Shown here: positions 1 to 9,406 of the stretch, piece after piece
Layout of the letters: each line of letters starts with the position of its first letter
Position numbering within the stretch: the stretch's first letter is position 1
NCBI GenBank assembly: GCA_019187665.1
Contig: JABARH010000017.1
Span: 81,205 to 145,204, forward strand
From: Anaerolineales bacterium
GTDB lineage: Bacteria > Chloroflexota > Anaerolineae > Anaerolineales > Villigracilaceae
Length of the DNA: 64,000 nucleotides
Direction of reading: 5' to 3'
Notes under the pieces: generated by a model
The model's input: only the letters and a program-made list of their open reading frames with translations
Told to the model about the DNA's origin: nothing
The model's database searches: none
Made by a program: the position numbers and the translations under genes

Positions 1-1
1 T

Positions 2-316
2 CTCAAAACCATCGCCATCGGCGTTGGCGGGTTTTTGATGGGCGGCGCGATCCTCACCAGCCTGGCCGGTCTGCTTGGGGTGGACACCGGCTTGATCTAT
101 TGGACGCTATTCGTTATTGGCGGGATTGGCGGCGCGCTGCTCATCTCGATGTTTTTCGACCTGGCCCTCATCTGGCTCTCATCGCTGGCGGGCGCGTCGT
201 TGATCGTCGGCGCGTTTTCGCTGGACAATCCCTGGCGCGTAATGCTCTTCCTCGTTTTGCTTCTCATCGGGGTGGTTGCTCAGGCCCGGCGGGCAAAGGA
301 AGAAAAGAAGGGTTGA
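2..316 (+). CDS. Membrane protein, 5' end outside window
   Basis: The reading frame is already open at the window edge, so the true start lies upstream; in-frame TTG (35) and ATG (38) codons are probably internal. What is visible is about 100 residues forming three or four hydrophobic segments separated by Gly-rich turns, ending in a short basic tail (RRAKEEKKG). The layout resembles small multi-helix integral membrane proteins of the TMEM198/DUF4203 type, but no diagnostic motif is seen, so no function is assigned. The next gene on the same strand starts 150 bp downstream. Confidence 0.6.
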   Translation, partial: LKTIAIGVGGFLMGGAILTSLAGLLGVDTGLIYWTLFVIGGIGGALLISMFFDLALIWLSSLAGASLIVGAFSLDNPWRVMLFLVLLLIGVVAQARRAKEEKKG

Positions 317-391
317 ACTCCGCCTGTTTTCATCCGGGAACAGGCCCGCCACCTTGCGTTTTTTTTAGGAAAGGGAATTTCCAGGAAAGGG

Positions 392-468
392 AACCCCATG
401 GGGGGTATACTGCAACAACACGTATCCATACAATTGGATGAAGTCAAAACCGAACCAGAGGATCTGCC
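392..468 (+). promoter_or_regulatory. Likely promoter region and RBS of the metalloprotease gene
   Basis: A TATACT box preceded by GGG lies near 406, about 60 nt before the ATG at 469. AGAGGAT precedes the ATG by about 6 nt and serves as ribosome binding site. No convincing -35 box is visible. Confidence 0.35.
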
Positions 469-3027
469 ATGAAGCAAACCATATTTCGCATCGCGCTTTT
501 TCTGTTCGTCCTGACAGGGCTTGCCGTTCCAGTGGGAGGCGCGCAGGCATTGCCCGGCGTCGAAACCCTGAGCGGATGGCTGACCCTCGAATGGGGCGAC
601 GCGCGAGACGGCGCATCCGCCATGAAGGCATTTCTGACGACCGATTCGGGCGAGCGCATCCAGCTGGCGGGAGACCTGCCCGGGCTACGCGCGCTGGACC
701 GCACCCGCGTCCGCCTCGACGGGCGGCGGGATTCCGCTTCGACGCGCACGGACGGCGAATCCATCTTCCACGTGGGATCCGCTTTCCGTCAGGATGGAAG
801 CGAAAGCGCGGCGGCGCCGGAGGCGGTCAGCGGGTCGAATCCGTGGGTCTCCATCATGTGCAAGTTCAGCGACTACGCGGATGAACCGAAAGACCTGCCT
901 TATTTCCAAAATATGTTCGGCAGTTCGTACCCGGGATTGGACCATTACTGGCGCGAGGTGTCGTACAACATTGTAAACGTCGCGGGCAGCACAGCCGTCG
1001 GCTGGTATGTATTGCCCAAACCGCGCTCATATTATGTGTACAACAATAAGCTGGACTTCGACCGCGCCGCACAAGACTGCACGGCCATCGCAGATCCATA
1101 CGTTAATTTCAGCGGGATGGTCGGCATCAATTTAATGTTCAACTACGATCTTGATGGGTATGCCTGGGGCGGCTCGCATTACCTGACGCTCGACGGCGTG
1201 TCCAAGGTGTGGAGCATGACATGGGAGCCGCCCTGGGGATACGAGAGCATTACCGTGATGTCGCACGAGATGGGACACGGCTTTGGTCTGCCTCATTCTT
1301 CCGGGAGTTACGGCCAAACGTATGACAATCGCTGGGACGTGATGAGCGACGGCTGGACGGATTGCAATAACTCCACGCATGTCACGTATCAGTGTTTGGG
1401 GCAGCACACCATCGCGTATCACAAGGATATCCTCGGCTGGATTCAGCCGGGCGAAAAATTCATTGCCAGCGGCGGGAGCCAGACCATTACGCTGGAACGA
1501 CTGGCGCTTCCTCAAAGCGGAAACTACAAGATGGCGCAAATTCCCATAGATGGATCGAGTACGAATTTCTATACAGTGGAAGTGCGCCAAAAAGCGGGCT
1601 ACGATGTGAAATTGCCCGGCGGGGGCGTCATCATACACCAGGTGAATACCGAGCGCGAACGACCCGCCAACGTTGTGGATGCGGATGGCAACGGCAATAC
1701 CGGCGACGCGGGCGCGATGTGGATCGTCGGAGAGACGTTCAACGACGCGGCCAATGGGATTTCGGTGTATGTTGCTTCCTCCTCCGCGAGCGGGTTCACC
1801 GTGACGATCACCACGCCCACTCCGCCTCCTCCGGGCGCGTTCAACAAATCGAGCCCGGCTGACGGGGCGCTGGCAAGCGTCTCGCCAACCCTGCTCTGGG
1901 GTGCAAGCGGCGGAGCGAGCGGGTACGAGTATTGCATTGACGAAGTAGATAACGATATCTGCGACAATGTGTGGGTCAGCGCGGCCGGCACAACAGCGGC
2001 GTTGAGCGGTCTGGTCGAAAACACAATGTATTTCTGGCAAGCGCGCGCACTTAATATCAACGGGACAACCGACGCCAACGCGGGCGCGTGGTGGAGTTTC
2101 ACCGCCGCGCAGGTCGCGCCGGATTCACTGGAACCGGGCAGCCTGTATCCCGGCGCGGCAGACAATGCGCACACGCGCCGCCCGGCTTTCGTATGGGGCG
2201 GCTACCCAGCGGCAGCCAGTTATTTGCTGGAAGTGGTCGAGACCGCATACTGCGGAACCTTTGCAAGGAAGGCGATTCGAATCACAACGTCGGCAACCTC
2301 TTATACGCATACGCGCGACTTGAGAGCCAACACGGTCTATTGCTGGCGCGTGAGAGCCAACACCACCCACGGCGTCAGCGAATATTCCGCAACGCGCACC
2401 TTCCGCACCGGAAATCCACCGTACGTTCCAGCATTGAGCGTACCCGCCAAAAACGCCCTGCTCACAAGCGCGCAGCAGCCGGCCTTCAACTGGGGTAACT
2501 CCACTCTGCCGAGCGGAACGCAGTTTGGCTACTATGAACTCCAACTGGATACCACGAACTCTTTCGCTGGCCCGGTCTCCTTCACCACAACGCCCGGCGA
2601 CATCAACGACTCGGATCTGACGCCGCCAACAGCCGGATTCCCGCTTCTCGCGCACGCGACAACCTACTATTGGCGCGTGCGTGCCTGGAACAACGCGGGT
2701 GATTACAGCGGTTGGTCACAAACCTACAGCTTCCGTATAGCCTACGAACAACCTCTTCTGTCCGCGCCCACAGACGGCGGCGCGGCTGGGAGCCTCCGCC
2801 CAACCTTCACGTGGACAGCGGTTCTCGGCGCGACCTCGTACAAGATTCAAGTCTCTACATACAGCACATTCCGCTTCAACGCGGTGAACATGACCGTCAG
2901 CGGCGCGGCCGCATACGCGCCCTCGGCCAATCTGTCGCCCAACAAGACGTATTACTGGCGCGTGCAGGCGCTTGGGGCGTTCGGGCCGGGCGCATGGTCG
3001 GCCACGTGGAGTTTCGTCACACCGTAG
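469..3027 (+). CDS. Secreted M6-like zinc metalloprotease with FnIII-like repeats
   Basis: 852 aa. An N-terminal Sec signal peptide ends near AQA (about residue 26). The catalytic domain carries the extended zinc signature HEMGHGFGLPH (from residue 266), giving three His ligands and a catalytic Glu as in M6/gametolysin-like metzincins. A downstream WDVMSDG (about 289-295) fits the Met-turn. After a TPTPPPPG linker near residue 450, four beta-rich modules of about 95 residues follow, each with the TYYWRV or YFWQAR pattern typical of fibronectin III-like repeats. It is probably a secreted endopeptidase whose repeats bind surfaces or substrate. No sorting signal is seen at the C-terminus. It is a single gene followed by a terminator. 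The M6 label is family inference; the protease call itself is strong. Confidence 0.85.
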   Translation: MKQTIFRIALFLFVLTGLAVPVGGAQALPGVETLSGWLTLEWGDARDGASAMKAFLTTDSGERIQLAGDLPGLRALDRTRVRLDGRRDSASTRTDGESIFHVGSAFRQDGSESAAAPEAVSGSNPWVSIMCKFSDYADEPKDLPYFQNMFGSSYPGLDHYWREVSYNIVNVAGSTAVGWYVLPKPRSYYVYNNKLDFDRAAQDCTAIADPYVNFSGMVGINLMFNYDLDGYAWGGSHYLTLDGVSKVWSMTWEPPWGYESITVMSHEMGHGFGLPHSSGSYGQTYDNRWDVMSDGWTDCNNSTHVTYQCLGQHTIAYHKDILGWIQPGEKFIASGGSQTITLERLALPQSGNYKMAQIPIDGSSTNFYTVEVRQKAGYDVKLPGGGVIIHQVNTERERPANVVDADGNGNTGDAGAMWIVGETFNDAANGISVYVASSSASGFTVTITTPTPPPPGAFNKSSPADGALASVSPTLLWGASGGASGYEYCIDEVDNDICDNVWVSAAGTTAALSGLVENTMYFWQARALNINGTTDANAGAWWSFTAAQVAPDSLEPGSLYPGAADNAHTRRPAFVWGGYPAAASYLLEVVETAYCGTFARKAIRITTSATSYTHTRDLRANTVYCWRVRANTTHGVSEYSATRTFRTGNPPYVPALSVPAKNALLTSAQQPAFNWGNSTLPSGTQFGYYELQLDTTNSFAGPVSFTTTPGDINDSDLTPPTAGFPLLAHATTYYWRVRAWNNAGDYSGWSQTYSFRIAYEQPLLSAPTDGGAAGSLRPTFTWTAVLGATSYKIQVSTYSTFRFNAVNMTVSGAAAYAPSANLSPNKTYYWRVQALGAFGPGAWSATWSFVTP

Positions 3028-3054
3028 GCAGGCCGCGTTGCTTGCCGGCATGCC

Positions 3055-3099
3055 AAACGCCGCCTGCTCACTTTCATGCAGGCGGCGTTTGTGTTTTAT
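3055..3099 (+). terminator. Rho-independent terminator after the metalloprotease gene
   Basis: A 13-bp perfect stem (3055-3067 with 3078-3090) is followed by GTGTTTTATTT. It sits between convergent genes, and the A-rich flank could also serve the leftward gene only weakly. Confidence 0.8.
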
Positions 3100-3128
3100 T
3101 TCATTTCGGAATTGGATTCAGGAGTGCC

Positions 3129-3947
3129 TTATGGCAACCGCGTATTCGTGGGCGGAGGAACGGTGGGCGTGATCGTCGGCGTGGGGGTGACCGGCCGCAG
3201 GCGGAAGGTGCGGGCGGCCGCATCGAACTCTTCCATACGCGCGAACAATTCGTTGTAAGGCGTGATGAAGCCGAACTGCCAGAGTTCCCCGCCGCGCTGG
3301 AACGTGTAAACGACAATGCCCGCGTTAACTCCGTTGAAGTTGATGTCAATCACCAGTTTTTGCGCGGGCAAGCCAGACACCTCAATCTCCCGCTGTTCGA
3401 CCGGCCGCCCTCTGCGGAGCAGCGCGCCGAAGACCACATCCATTGTCTCGTCGAAGTCGCCGCGCATCGGCACAACCGAGACGAAGGCGTTGGTGTACAA
3501 CAACAGCATGCTTTCCTTTGAATCCACCAGTACCATCAACATCTTCATATCATCTACATTGGGACCGTACAGGGGCGCGGGCGAACTGTTGTCTTTTTCC
3601 TTGCCGCTCAATGTCTTGTACGTGCCGGGCAGCCAGAATTCCATGCCCGGCGCTTCAGGCAGGGTGAACTGTTTCCAGTCCGGCGGAATAAGCGCCTCAT
3701 ACGGGATCTCGGTTGGCGCGGGGGTCCCGGTCGGCGGCAAGGTGGGCGCCGCTGTGGGCGAGGCCGGAGGCGTCGGCAGATCAATGGAGGACATCACTGG
3801 CGCGTAGACTGTCCCCACCAGCAGGTTGAGCAATCCCATTCCCCCAGCCAGCACACAACAAAGGAATACGAGTATGCCGCCCAGCAGGATTAACTGATTG
3901 GCGGTCATTCCAAGAAAGCGTTTCGCGCGTGGTCGTGGTTGATTCAT
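3129..3947 (-). CDS. Membrane-anchored extracytoplasmic protein, unknown function
   Basis: 272 aa. A short basic cytoplasmic start (RPRAKRFLGMTANQ) is followed by one membrane helix (about residues 18-45), a Thr/Pro/Ala-rich linker (about 58-82) and an extracytoplasmic domain of about 165 residues, ending in a second T/P-rich tail (TPTPTITPTVPPPTN). The domain starts at PPDWKQFTLPEAPGMEFWLPG, a pattern reminiscent of PsbP-like or lipid-binding folds, but I cannot assign it. The juxtamembrane FLGMTANQ recurs in the 83-aa protein at 17884. It is the last gene of a leftward run, 43 bp after the CapA-like gene. Confidence 0.7.
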   Translation of the reverse strand: MNQPRPRAKRFLGMTANQLILLGGILVFLCCVLAGGMGLLNLLVGTVYAPVMSSIDLPTPPASPTAAPTLPPTGTPAPTEIPYEALIPPDWKQFTLPEAPGMEFWLPGTYKTLSGKEKDNSSPAPLYGPNVDDMKMLMVLVDSKESMLLLYTNAFVSVVPMRGDFDETMDVVFGALLRRGRPVEQREIEVSGLPAQKLVIDINFNGVNAGIVVYTFQRGGELWQFGFITPYNELFARMEEFDAAARTFRLRPVTPTPTITPTVPPPTNTRLP

Positions 3948-3990
3948 GGGTCTATTTTAACGTCGAATTGAAAAAATAGGCGCGCCCAAT

Positions 3991-5733
3991 TTACGGAACG
4001 GGAGTCAGAGTCGGCGTAACGCTGGGGTGGATCGGGTAGACGATCGGCGTTAAGGTAGTGGTCGGCGATGGGACCGGCGTCGGCAGGATGCCCATCCAGC
4101 CGCTGTATGAAAAATACAAATTGAGGAAGGTGTAACGCTCCGTCGGCGTCATCGGGCGCGGTGTAGAATAATCCTCCAGCATGGCCGTCAGCAGTTCGGT
4201 GGAAATATGCCTGCCATCGTAGAATACGTGGCGATCGAGAAATTCCCAGCGCGTGCGGTCAGTCACAGAACCATCCGGCAGGGTATACGACATTTGAGTA
4301 TAGAACAAATTGCCCAGCGCATAATGGATGAACGTGCCATTATAGAACTCCATCACCTGCGAAAAATGTCCCTGGCTGCCGCTCACCAACGCCGCGCCCG
4401 CATCAACCATTAACCGAAAATTGATCGTCTGCCCGGGACGCGCCTCTGGCGAATAATATTCATAATCCTGGAAGGTCACGATGGGAATATAACCCTGCGC
4501 GCGATACTCCGCGATCTGTGCGGTCATGTAGGGAAAATCGCAGGGCGCCGCGCCAGGGGAGCGTTCGGTGGCCTGCGCGCTGCGGTAATTTTGTTTCAGG
4601 TTACAGCCGATGAACATAAAACGATTCCCCCCGCGCTCGAGCGTAACAGGTTTCTTTGCCTCCGCCGCGTTTGCGCCTCCGCCGTAATATGGCAGGTTAT
4701 TTTCGCGATAGACCTGCAACGTGGACAGCATCGCAGCGGTGCCGCGATTGTTAAAATGTTCGCCGGTCAACTCCACCACGTCCGTGCCGATGTCGAGCAG
4801 CAAGTCCAGATACTGCGGGCGGCTGCACAAGATGGAAAGATTCTTGTTGCCAGGATTTGGAAAAGGGCAATCCTTGTCGAACGGCACCTCGTTACTAATA
4901 TGCAAGATATCCGCCTCCACCAGCCAGGGACGAATATACTTGCCGGGATACGTCGGCCCCTTGCGCTCCATCACCACGCCCAGCGCATCCACCATGGCGG
5001 TTGTGCCGGTTAAAATGACGGTGGTCAACTTGCCTGCATCACGATTACTGAACGGCAGGGAAAGACCGTCGGGCGTTTCGCCGCGCAGCGTAAAGGCGAC
5101 GATCAGCGGATACGTTGCCGCCTCGAAATTCTTGCGGACAGGCGACTGCCCATCCACGCTCAACACCTTCAAACGCGGATTTAACTCATCGAATGGGACA
5201 ATGCCCCAGGCGGGCATCTCTGCCCACAGCGCGTCGGTCAGTTGATCGTCCGGCACGCTTCGCACCATCCCCGGAGCGGGCGCGCCCAACACAGCCGTGA
5301 ACGCCTGCAAAGTGGATTCCGACATCAATAGCGGGCGGCCAGCCAGCGGAGCGTTCCCAAACGCGTCGTACGGACCGCCGGGCAGGCCCTGCCAGGCGCG
5401 CAACACGTCCGCGCTCGAGGCATCTTCCACCAGAGTCGGGAAGGGCGCGACCAGCGCATAGACCCATTGCAGGCCGCTCTCGCCGGGGCGCGCCGGCTCC
5501 AACCGGGCCGAGGCGGCCTGCGCTCGCGCCGCGCGCGGGATAGTCCAATCCTCCAACGCGAGGCGCAGCCCGAGCGGCACGGCGGGATGAATCCACAACG
5601 CGGCCGGCATCGGGGTCAATGTGGCCGTGGCGGTGGCTGGAATCGGCGTGAACACAGGCGCGGGCTGCGGCGTAGTCGGCGCGCAGGAGGCCAGCAGCGC
5701 AAAAAAAAGGACAATGGATGTTTTTTTAAACAT
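3991..5733 (-). CDS. CapA-like lipoprotein with PBP-like N-domain (paralog 1)
   Basis: 580 aa. The signal peptide ends in the lipobox LLASC, with lipidation at Cys17, followed by a T/P-rich linker. Residues about 40-215 resemble a periplasmic-binding-protein lobe (WVYALVAPFPT, WGIVPFDELNPRLKVLSVDG). Residues about 235-500 match the CapA/PgsA-type metallophosphatase fold: ISNEVPF, DVVELTGEHF, GAALVSGSQGHF, IHYALGNLFY. Several ligands usual in CapA are changed: the early GD is TGTT, Asn-His is Glu-His (TGEHF), the HWG-type His is Gln, and His-Pro-His is Gln-Gly-His. Phosphatase activity is therefore doubtful. It lies 155 bp after its paralog and is probably co-transcribed with it. The family is linked to capsule or poly-gamma-glutamate export, but no other capsule genes are present. 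Confidence 0.8.
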   Translation of the reverse strand: MFKKTSIVLFFALLASCAPTTPQPAPVFTPIPATATATLTPMPAALWIHPAVPLGLRLALEDWTIPRAARAQAASARLEPARPGESGLQWVYALVAPFPTLVEDASSADVLRAWQGLPGGPYDAFGNAPLAGRPLLMSESTLQAFTAVLGAPAPGMVRSVPDDQLTDALWAEMPAWGIVPFDELNPRLKVLSVDGQSPVRKNFEAATYPLIVAFTLRGETPDGLSLPFSNRDAGKLTTVILTGTTAMVDALGVVMERKGPTYPGKYIRPWLVEADILHISNEVPFDKDCPFPNPGNKNLSILCSRPQYLDLLLDIGTDVVELTGEHFNNRGTAAMLSTLQVYRENNLPYYGGGANAAEAKKPVTLERGGNRFMFIGCNLKQNYRSAQATERSPGAAPCDFPYMTAQIAEYRAQGYIPIVTFQDYEYYSPEARPGQTINFRLMVDAGAALVSGSQGHFSQVMEFYNGTFIHYALGNLFYTQMSYTLPDGSVTDRTRWEFLDRHVFYDGRHISTELLTAMLEDYSTPRPMTPTERYTFLNLYFSYSGWMGILPTPVPSPTTTLTPIVYPIHPSVTPTLTPVP

Positions 5734-5811
5734 GGCGGTGACGGATTATACATGACCCTTCGTGAAATACGCCCATACGATCTGCGCGGTGCGCACGCAA
5801 AACATGTCAGC

Positions 5812-5829
5812 GGATGTTAGAGAACGTCC
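5812..5829. repeat. AGAG-loop palindrome (REP-like), copy between capA-like paralogs
   Basis: GGATGTT-AGAG-AACGTCC forms a 7-bp stem (one G-T pair) around an AGAG loop. It is one of the dispersed palindromes listed at 27071, 30080, 51265, 53654 and 59108. Confidence 0.55.
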
Positions 5830-5888
5830 ACCTACGCCGGCGTAAGAGACGCGCTCTGGTGTCGAATGGATGACACCCTCTGCGCGCG

Positions 5889-7577
5889 CTACCACCCGCT
5901 CCACTTAAAATATTCCAGCAGGAATTTAAGCCGTTCGCCCGGCGTCATTGCGCGCGGGCGCGAATAATCCTCGAGCAGGTACGTCAATAATTCCACGCCA
6001 AGATAACGCCCATCATAGAACACGTGGCGATCGAGAAACTCGCGCTGTTTTGGGCTGACCGCCCCGCTTCCACTCACCTGGTCGAAGAACAGGTTGCCCA
6101 GCCCGTAATGAATAAAACTGTCGTTATAAAACTCCATCGTCTGCGGCATGTGCGCCTGGCTGCCGCTGATGATGATCGCGCCCGCGTCCGACATGCGGCG
6201 AAAGTCGCCGACCTGCGGCTCAAACGGAACCATCGAATCCGATTCGGTATATTGAAACGTGACGATCACCATGTAGCCCTGCGCGCGCAGATCGGTAATG
6301 TTGGCAGACATAAAATCGAAATCGCAGGGCGCCGCGCCGGGGCGCGACTCGGACGCGGTTGGAAAGCGGCCGCGATCCGGGTAGTTGCATCCGAGAAAGG
6401 CGATCTTCATCCCGTTTCGTTCGATCAACAGCGGCTTGCGCGCGTCCAGCAGGTCTTCGCCGCCGCCGTAATACGGCAGGTTGTTGGCACGATACAACTC
6501 CAGCGTCTCGAACATGGCCTTCTCGCCGTAGTCGGCAAAATGATTCCCGGTCAGTTCCACCACATCCGTCCCGATGTCGGTCAATAGCTCCATGTAGCGC
6601 GGCGGGCTGCAAAAAATTAATTTGCGCTCCTGCGGATCTGGATTGGGGCACCCTCCATAAAACGGAATCTCATTGCTCACATGGGCAATATCCGCCTCGC
6701 GCAACACGGCCCGCACCTCCTCGCCCGGATACAAAATGCCCTTCACGTTCATCGTCACGGCAGTCAGTCGCACCAGCGCGGTCACACCGGTTAACACAAC
6801 AGTGGTCAACCTGGATGACTCACGGTTCGTTACAGGAAGATCGAAAGCAGAAGCGGGCGAAAGAGTGAACGAAATTTTCAGCGGATAGGCTGCCTCGTCA
6901 AAATCTTTCCAGATCGGCGATTGGCCGTCCACGCTCAACACCTTCCACTTCGGCTGAATTTCTTCAAATGGGATGATGGCCCACGCCGGGCGTGAACGCC
7001 ACGCTGAATCGAGCAGTTCCCCATCTGCCTCGATCATCACCGACCCCGGAGCAGGTTCGCCCCATATGGACTGGAACGCCTGCGCGGTGGCGGCGCTCAT
7101 CCGCAGCGGGATTCCCGCCAGCGGGGTTGCTCCGGTCGAATCGAGCGGGCCGCCGCGACCACCCTGCCATGCCGATTGAATCTCCGCGAGAGAAACATTG
7201 TCAGTGACGGTAGGGAACGGCGCAACCAGCGCGTAGAACCAGCGGATCTCCCCGGCGGGATAGGCTTCGAGGCGATACGCGGCCGATGCAGAATCAGGAG
7301 CAGGCGTCAGGCCCAGCGCCTGCGCGCGCGCGGCGAGCGCGGACGGAACGGCGGGACTGATCCAAATTGTCTCAGCCGGCGCGGTCGCTGTGACAGAATC
7401 CACTGTGGGAGTCTCTTCCACAACGCGGGCCGTCGCGCGGGGAACCGGCGACGGCTCGCGCGTAACCGTTGGCGGACGCGGCGTTGGCGGACGCGGCGTT
7501 GGCCCGAACAGGTTCGGCGTCCGCGCACATGAGACGAAAAAAAATGCGGCAAGAAACAGCAGTCGGAAAAATTTCAT
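5889..7577 (-). CDS. CapA-like lipoprotein with PBP-like N-domain (paralog 2)
   Basis: 562 aa, a tandem paralog of the gene at 3991 with the same layout: lipobox FFVSC (Cys17), T/P-rich linker, PBP-like lobe (about 55-220), CapA-like domain (about 240-505). It keeps the Asn-His pair (TGNHFADYG) that paralog 1 lost. It still has Gln in place of the family's HWG His (VTFQYTES), and Gln-Ala-His where His-Pro-His is usual. Its ATG overlaps the stop of menC by 4 bp, so it is translationally coupled to menC. The role is unknown; export or sensing of an anionic surface polymer is a guess from the family. Confidence 0.8.
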   Translation of the reverse strand: MKFFRLLFLAAFFFVSCARTPNLFGPTPRPPTPRPPTVTREPSPVPRATARVVEETPTVDSVTATAPAETIWISPAVPSALAARAQALGLTPAPDSASAAYRLEAYPAGEIRWFYALVAPFPTVTDNVSLAEIQSAWQGGRGGPLDSTGATPLAGIPLRMSAATAQAFQSIWGEPAPGSVMIEADGELLDSAWRSRPAWAIIPFEEIQPKWKVLSVDGQSPIWKDFDEAAYPLKISFTLSPASAFDLPVTNRESSRLTTVVLTGVTALVRLTAVTMNVKGILYPGEEVRAVLREADIAHVSNEIPFYGGCPNPDPQERKLIFCSPPRYMELLTDIGTDVVELTGNHFADYGEKAMFETLELYRANNLPYYGGGEDLLDARKPLLIERNGMKIAFLGCNYPDRGRFPTASESRPGAAPCDFDFMSANITDLRAQGYMVIVTFQYTESDSMVPFEPQVGDFRRMSDAGAIIISGSQAHMPQTMEFYNDSFIHYGLGNLFFDQVSGSGAVSPKQREFLDRHVFYDGRYLGVELLTYLLEDYSRPRAMTPGERLKFLLEYFKWSGW

Positions 7578-8686
7578 GCAGGTCTGAGCAGGCTTTCGGC
7601 AAGAGTGAATTCTTTCACCGCCGCCCGGTCGAGGGTCACACCCAAGCCCGGCGCGGAGGGGACATTGATCGTGCTGTCGGGGTTGAGTGTGAAACGTTCA
7701 TTCGTAATATCGCGCGCGTAATAACGCTCCGAAGCAGAAATGTCGCCGGGCAGCACAAAGCCGGGCAGGGTCGCCAGGGCGAGGTTCGAGGCGCGTCCAA
7801 CGCCGGTCTCCAGCATTCCGCCGCACCAGACCGGCATCCCGCGCGCCTTGCAGAGGTCATGCACAGCCACGCCCCGACTCAACCCGCCCAGACGGCCGGC
7901 TTTGATGTTAACGATGCGGCAGGCATCCATTTCGATGGCATAGCGCGCGTGGCGCGGCGTGACGATACTCTCGTCGAGGCAGATGGCGGTACTGAATTCC
8001 GCTTGCAGTTTGCGGTGATCCCAAATGTCATCTTCCGCCAGGGGTTGTTCGATCATCAAAAGGTCGAGATCGTCGAGAAGTTTGAGCGCGAAGGCGGTCT
8101 TGAGTGTGTACGCGGAGTTGGCGTCCACTTGAAGCAGCAAGTGCGGGAACGCGGCGCGCACCTCCATGGCGTCCATCACGTCGCGTCCCGGCTTGATCTT
8201 GATCTTCACACGGCGATACCCATCCATCACGTATCGTCCCACCGTTTCCGCGAGCGCGGCGGGCGAGGCCTGCAATCCCACCGAAACCCCCACCTCCACA
8301 CGCGTGCGCGTCCCGCCGAGCAGTTCGCGCAGCGATTTGTTTTCGCGCTTGCCGTGCAGGTCCCAGAGCGCCATTTCGACTCCGGCTTTGACCAGGTGGT
8401 GACCGCGAATCCCTGCAACGCGCGATTGAAAATCCTCCGCGCCAGAGACGGTCTGCCCAACGATGAGGGGCGCGATGAAATCCTTCAAAATGTGCCAGGC
8501 AGTACCGGTCGTTTCGTAACTGTAGCCGGGGTCGCGGTCGGCCACACATTCGCCATAGCCGGTCAATCCCTCGGCGTGCAGCATGATCAGGATGCACTCA
8601 CGATGCGCAATGCGCCCAAATGAAGTCTCGAATGGGGAGACGAGCGGCATACGCAGGTGAGCAAGGCTGAGAGAATCGAGTTTCAT
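7574..8686 (-). CDS. menC: o-Succinylbenzoate synthase (MenC) / enolase-superfamily enzyme
   Basis: 370 aa from ATG 8686; a GTG at 8728 is also open, but family members start at MKLDSLSLAHLRMPL. Enolase-superfamily hallmarks in order: PLVSPFETSFG, VKIKIKPGRD (KxK catalytic lysine motif), DANSAYT (first metal Asp), MIEQPL (Glu), CLDESI (Asp), NIKAGRLGG (second catalytic Lys). In menaquinone synthesis MenC dehydrates SHCHC to o-succinylbenzoate. Close relatives are N-succinylamino-acid racemases, and no other men gene is in the window, so substrate is uncertain. It is coupled by a 4-bp overlap to the CapA-like gene downstream, which is an unusual partner. Confidence 0.85.
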   Translation of the reverse strand: MKLDSLSLAHLRMPLVSPFETSFGRIAHRECILIMLHAEGLTGYGECVADRDPGYSYETTGTAWHILKDFIAPLIVGQTVSGAEDFQSRVAGIRGHHLVKAGVEMALWDLHGKRENKSLRELLGGTRTRVEVGVSVGLQASPAALAETVGRYVMDGYRRVKIKIKPGRDVMDAMEVRAAFPHLLLQVDANSAYTLKTAFALKLLDDLDLLMIEQPLAEDDIWDHRKLQAEFSTAICLDESIVTPRHARYAIEMDACRIVNIKAGRLGGLSRGVAVHDLCKARGMPVWCGGMLETGVGRASNLALATLPGFVLPGDISASERYYARDITNERFTLNPDSTINVPSAPGLGVTLDRAAVKEFTLAESLLRPA

Positions 8687-8770
8687 GATCGCCAAAAAAC
8701 GGACCAGCGACGCCCCGCTTCGAGTCACAGTCGGGCGCGTGCCGCCGTCGGAAAATTCATACCGCCAGGT

Positions 8771-9301
8771 TTAATCGGGGGCCGCGGCGGATTCCGCGTT
8801 GGGTTCTTCCGTGATTCGCAGTTCGCGCAGGGCCTCATCCATGCTGACGCCCTCTTTCCTCATGCCGGGCGCGGGAGTCCCGCAATAAGGGCAGATGTTC
8901 CATGGCAATTCCATCAGTTGCCCGCATTGTTGGCAGGGTTTTCTGAGACGCGTCTGACAATGCGGGCAGACCTGCCAATCTTCGCGAACGCGGCGTTCGC
9001 ACCCCGGACAAAGAGATTGATCCTCGAGCGATTGGAGCAGGGTCTCCTCTTCGAGGGTACGCTGGTATTCCTCCTCCAGTGTACGCGGCGGGCGGAGGAT
9101 CAGGTAAACAAGCACACCGGGGATGCTCAACGCTGCCACCAGCAGCGCCGACAAAAATTGCACCAGCGGGTCGCGCGCGCGGGCGCGGATGTCGCGATAG
9201 GTCCATACCACGAGGCTGACCCACAGCGCGGCCAGAAACGCGCCGCCGAAGCCGGTCAACACAAGGGTGAAATTACTGAGAAAACTGGGGTCAAGGGGCA
9301 T
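8771..9301 (-). CDS. Membrane protein with two C-terminal zinc ribbons
   Basis: 176 aa from ATG 9301, chosen because AAGGAG lies 9 nt upstream (an earlier in-frame start at 9319 has none). Two membrane helices (about residues 10-35 and 48-70) are followed by a Glu-rich coiled segment and two CxxC...CxxC pairs, CPGC-CPHC and CQQC-CPYC. This is a double zinc ribbon of the kind found in DUF7577/zinc-ribbon membrane proteins. It probably acts as a protein-binding membrane adaptor in the cytoplasm. It precedes menC by 84 bp on the same strand. Confidence 0.75.
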   Translation of the reverse strand: MPLDPSFLSNFTLVLTGFGGAFLAALWVSLVVWTYRDIRARARDPLVQFLSALLVAALSIPGVLVYLILRPPRTLEEEYQRTLEEETLLQSLEDQSLCPGCERRVREDWQVCPHCQTRLRKPCQQCGQLMELPWNICPYCGTPAPGMRKEGVSMDEALRELRITEEPNAESAAAPD

Positions 9302-9406
9302 GAGGTTGACTCCTTGCAAGATGGTTCGATTGTACCTTCATTCGCTTCCTCGCAAGGAAGAGAAGAGCAGAACGTTACCCAGAGAAAAAAACAGGAGGGA
9401 CAAATT

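Noticed and set aside
7469..8623. Plus-strand open frame opposite menC and the end of the CapA-like gene
   Set aside because: It covers menC in antisense and shows no recognisable domain; menC has an intact catalytic set.
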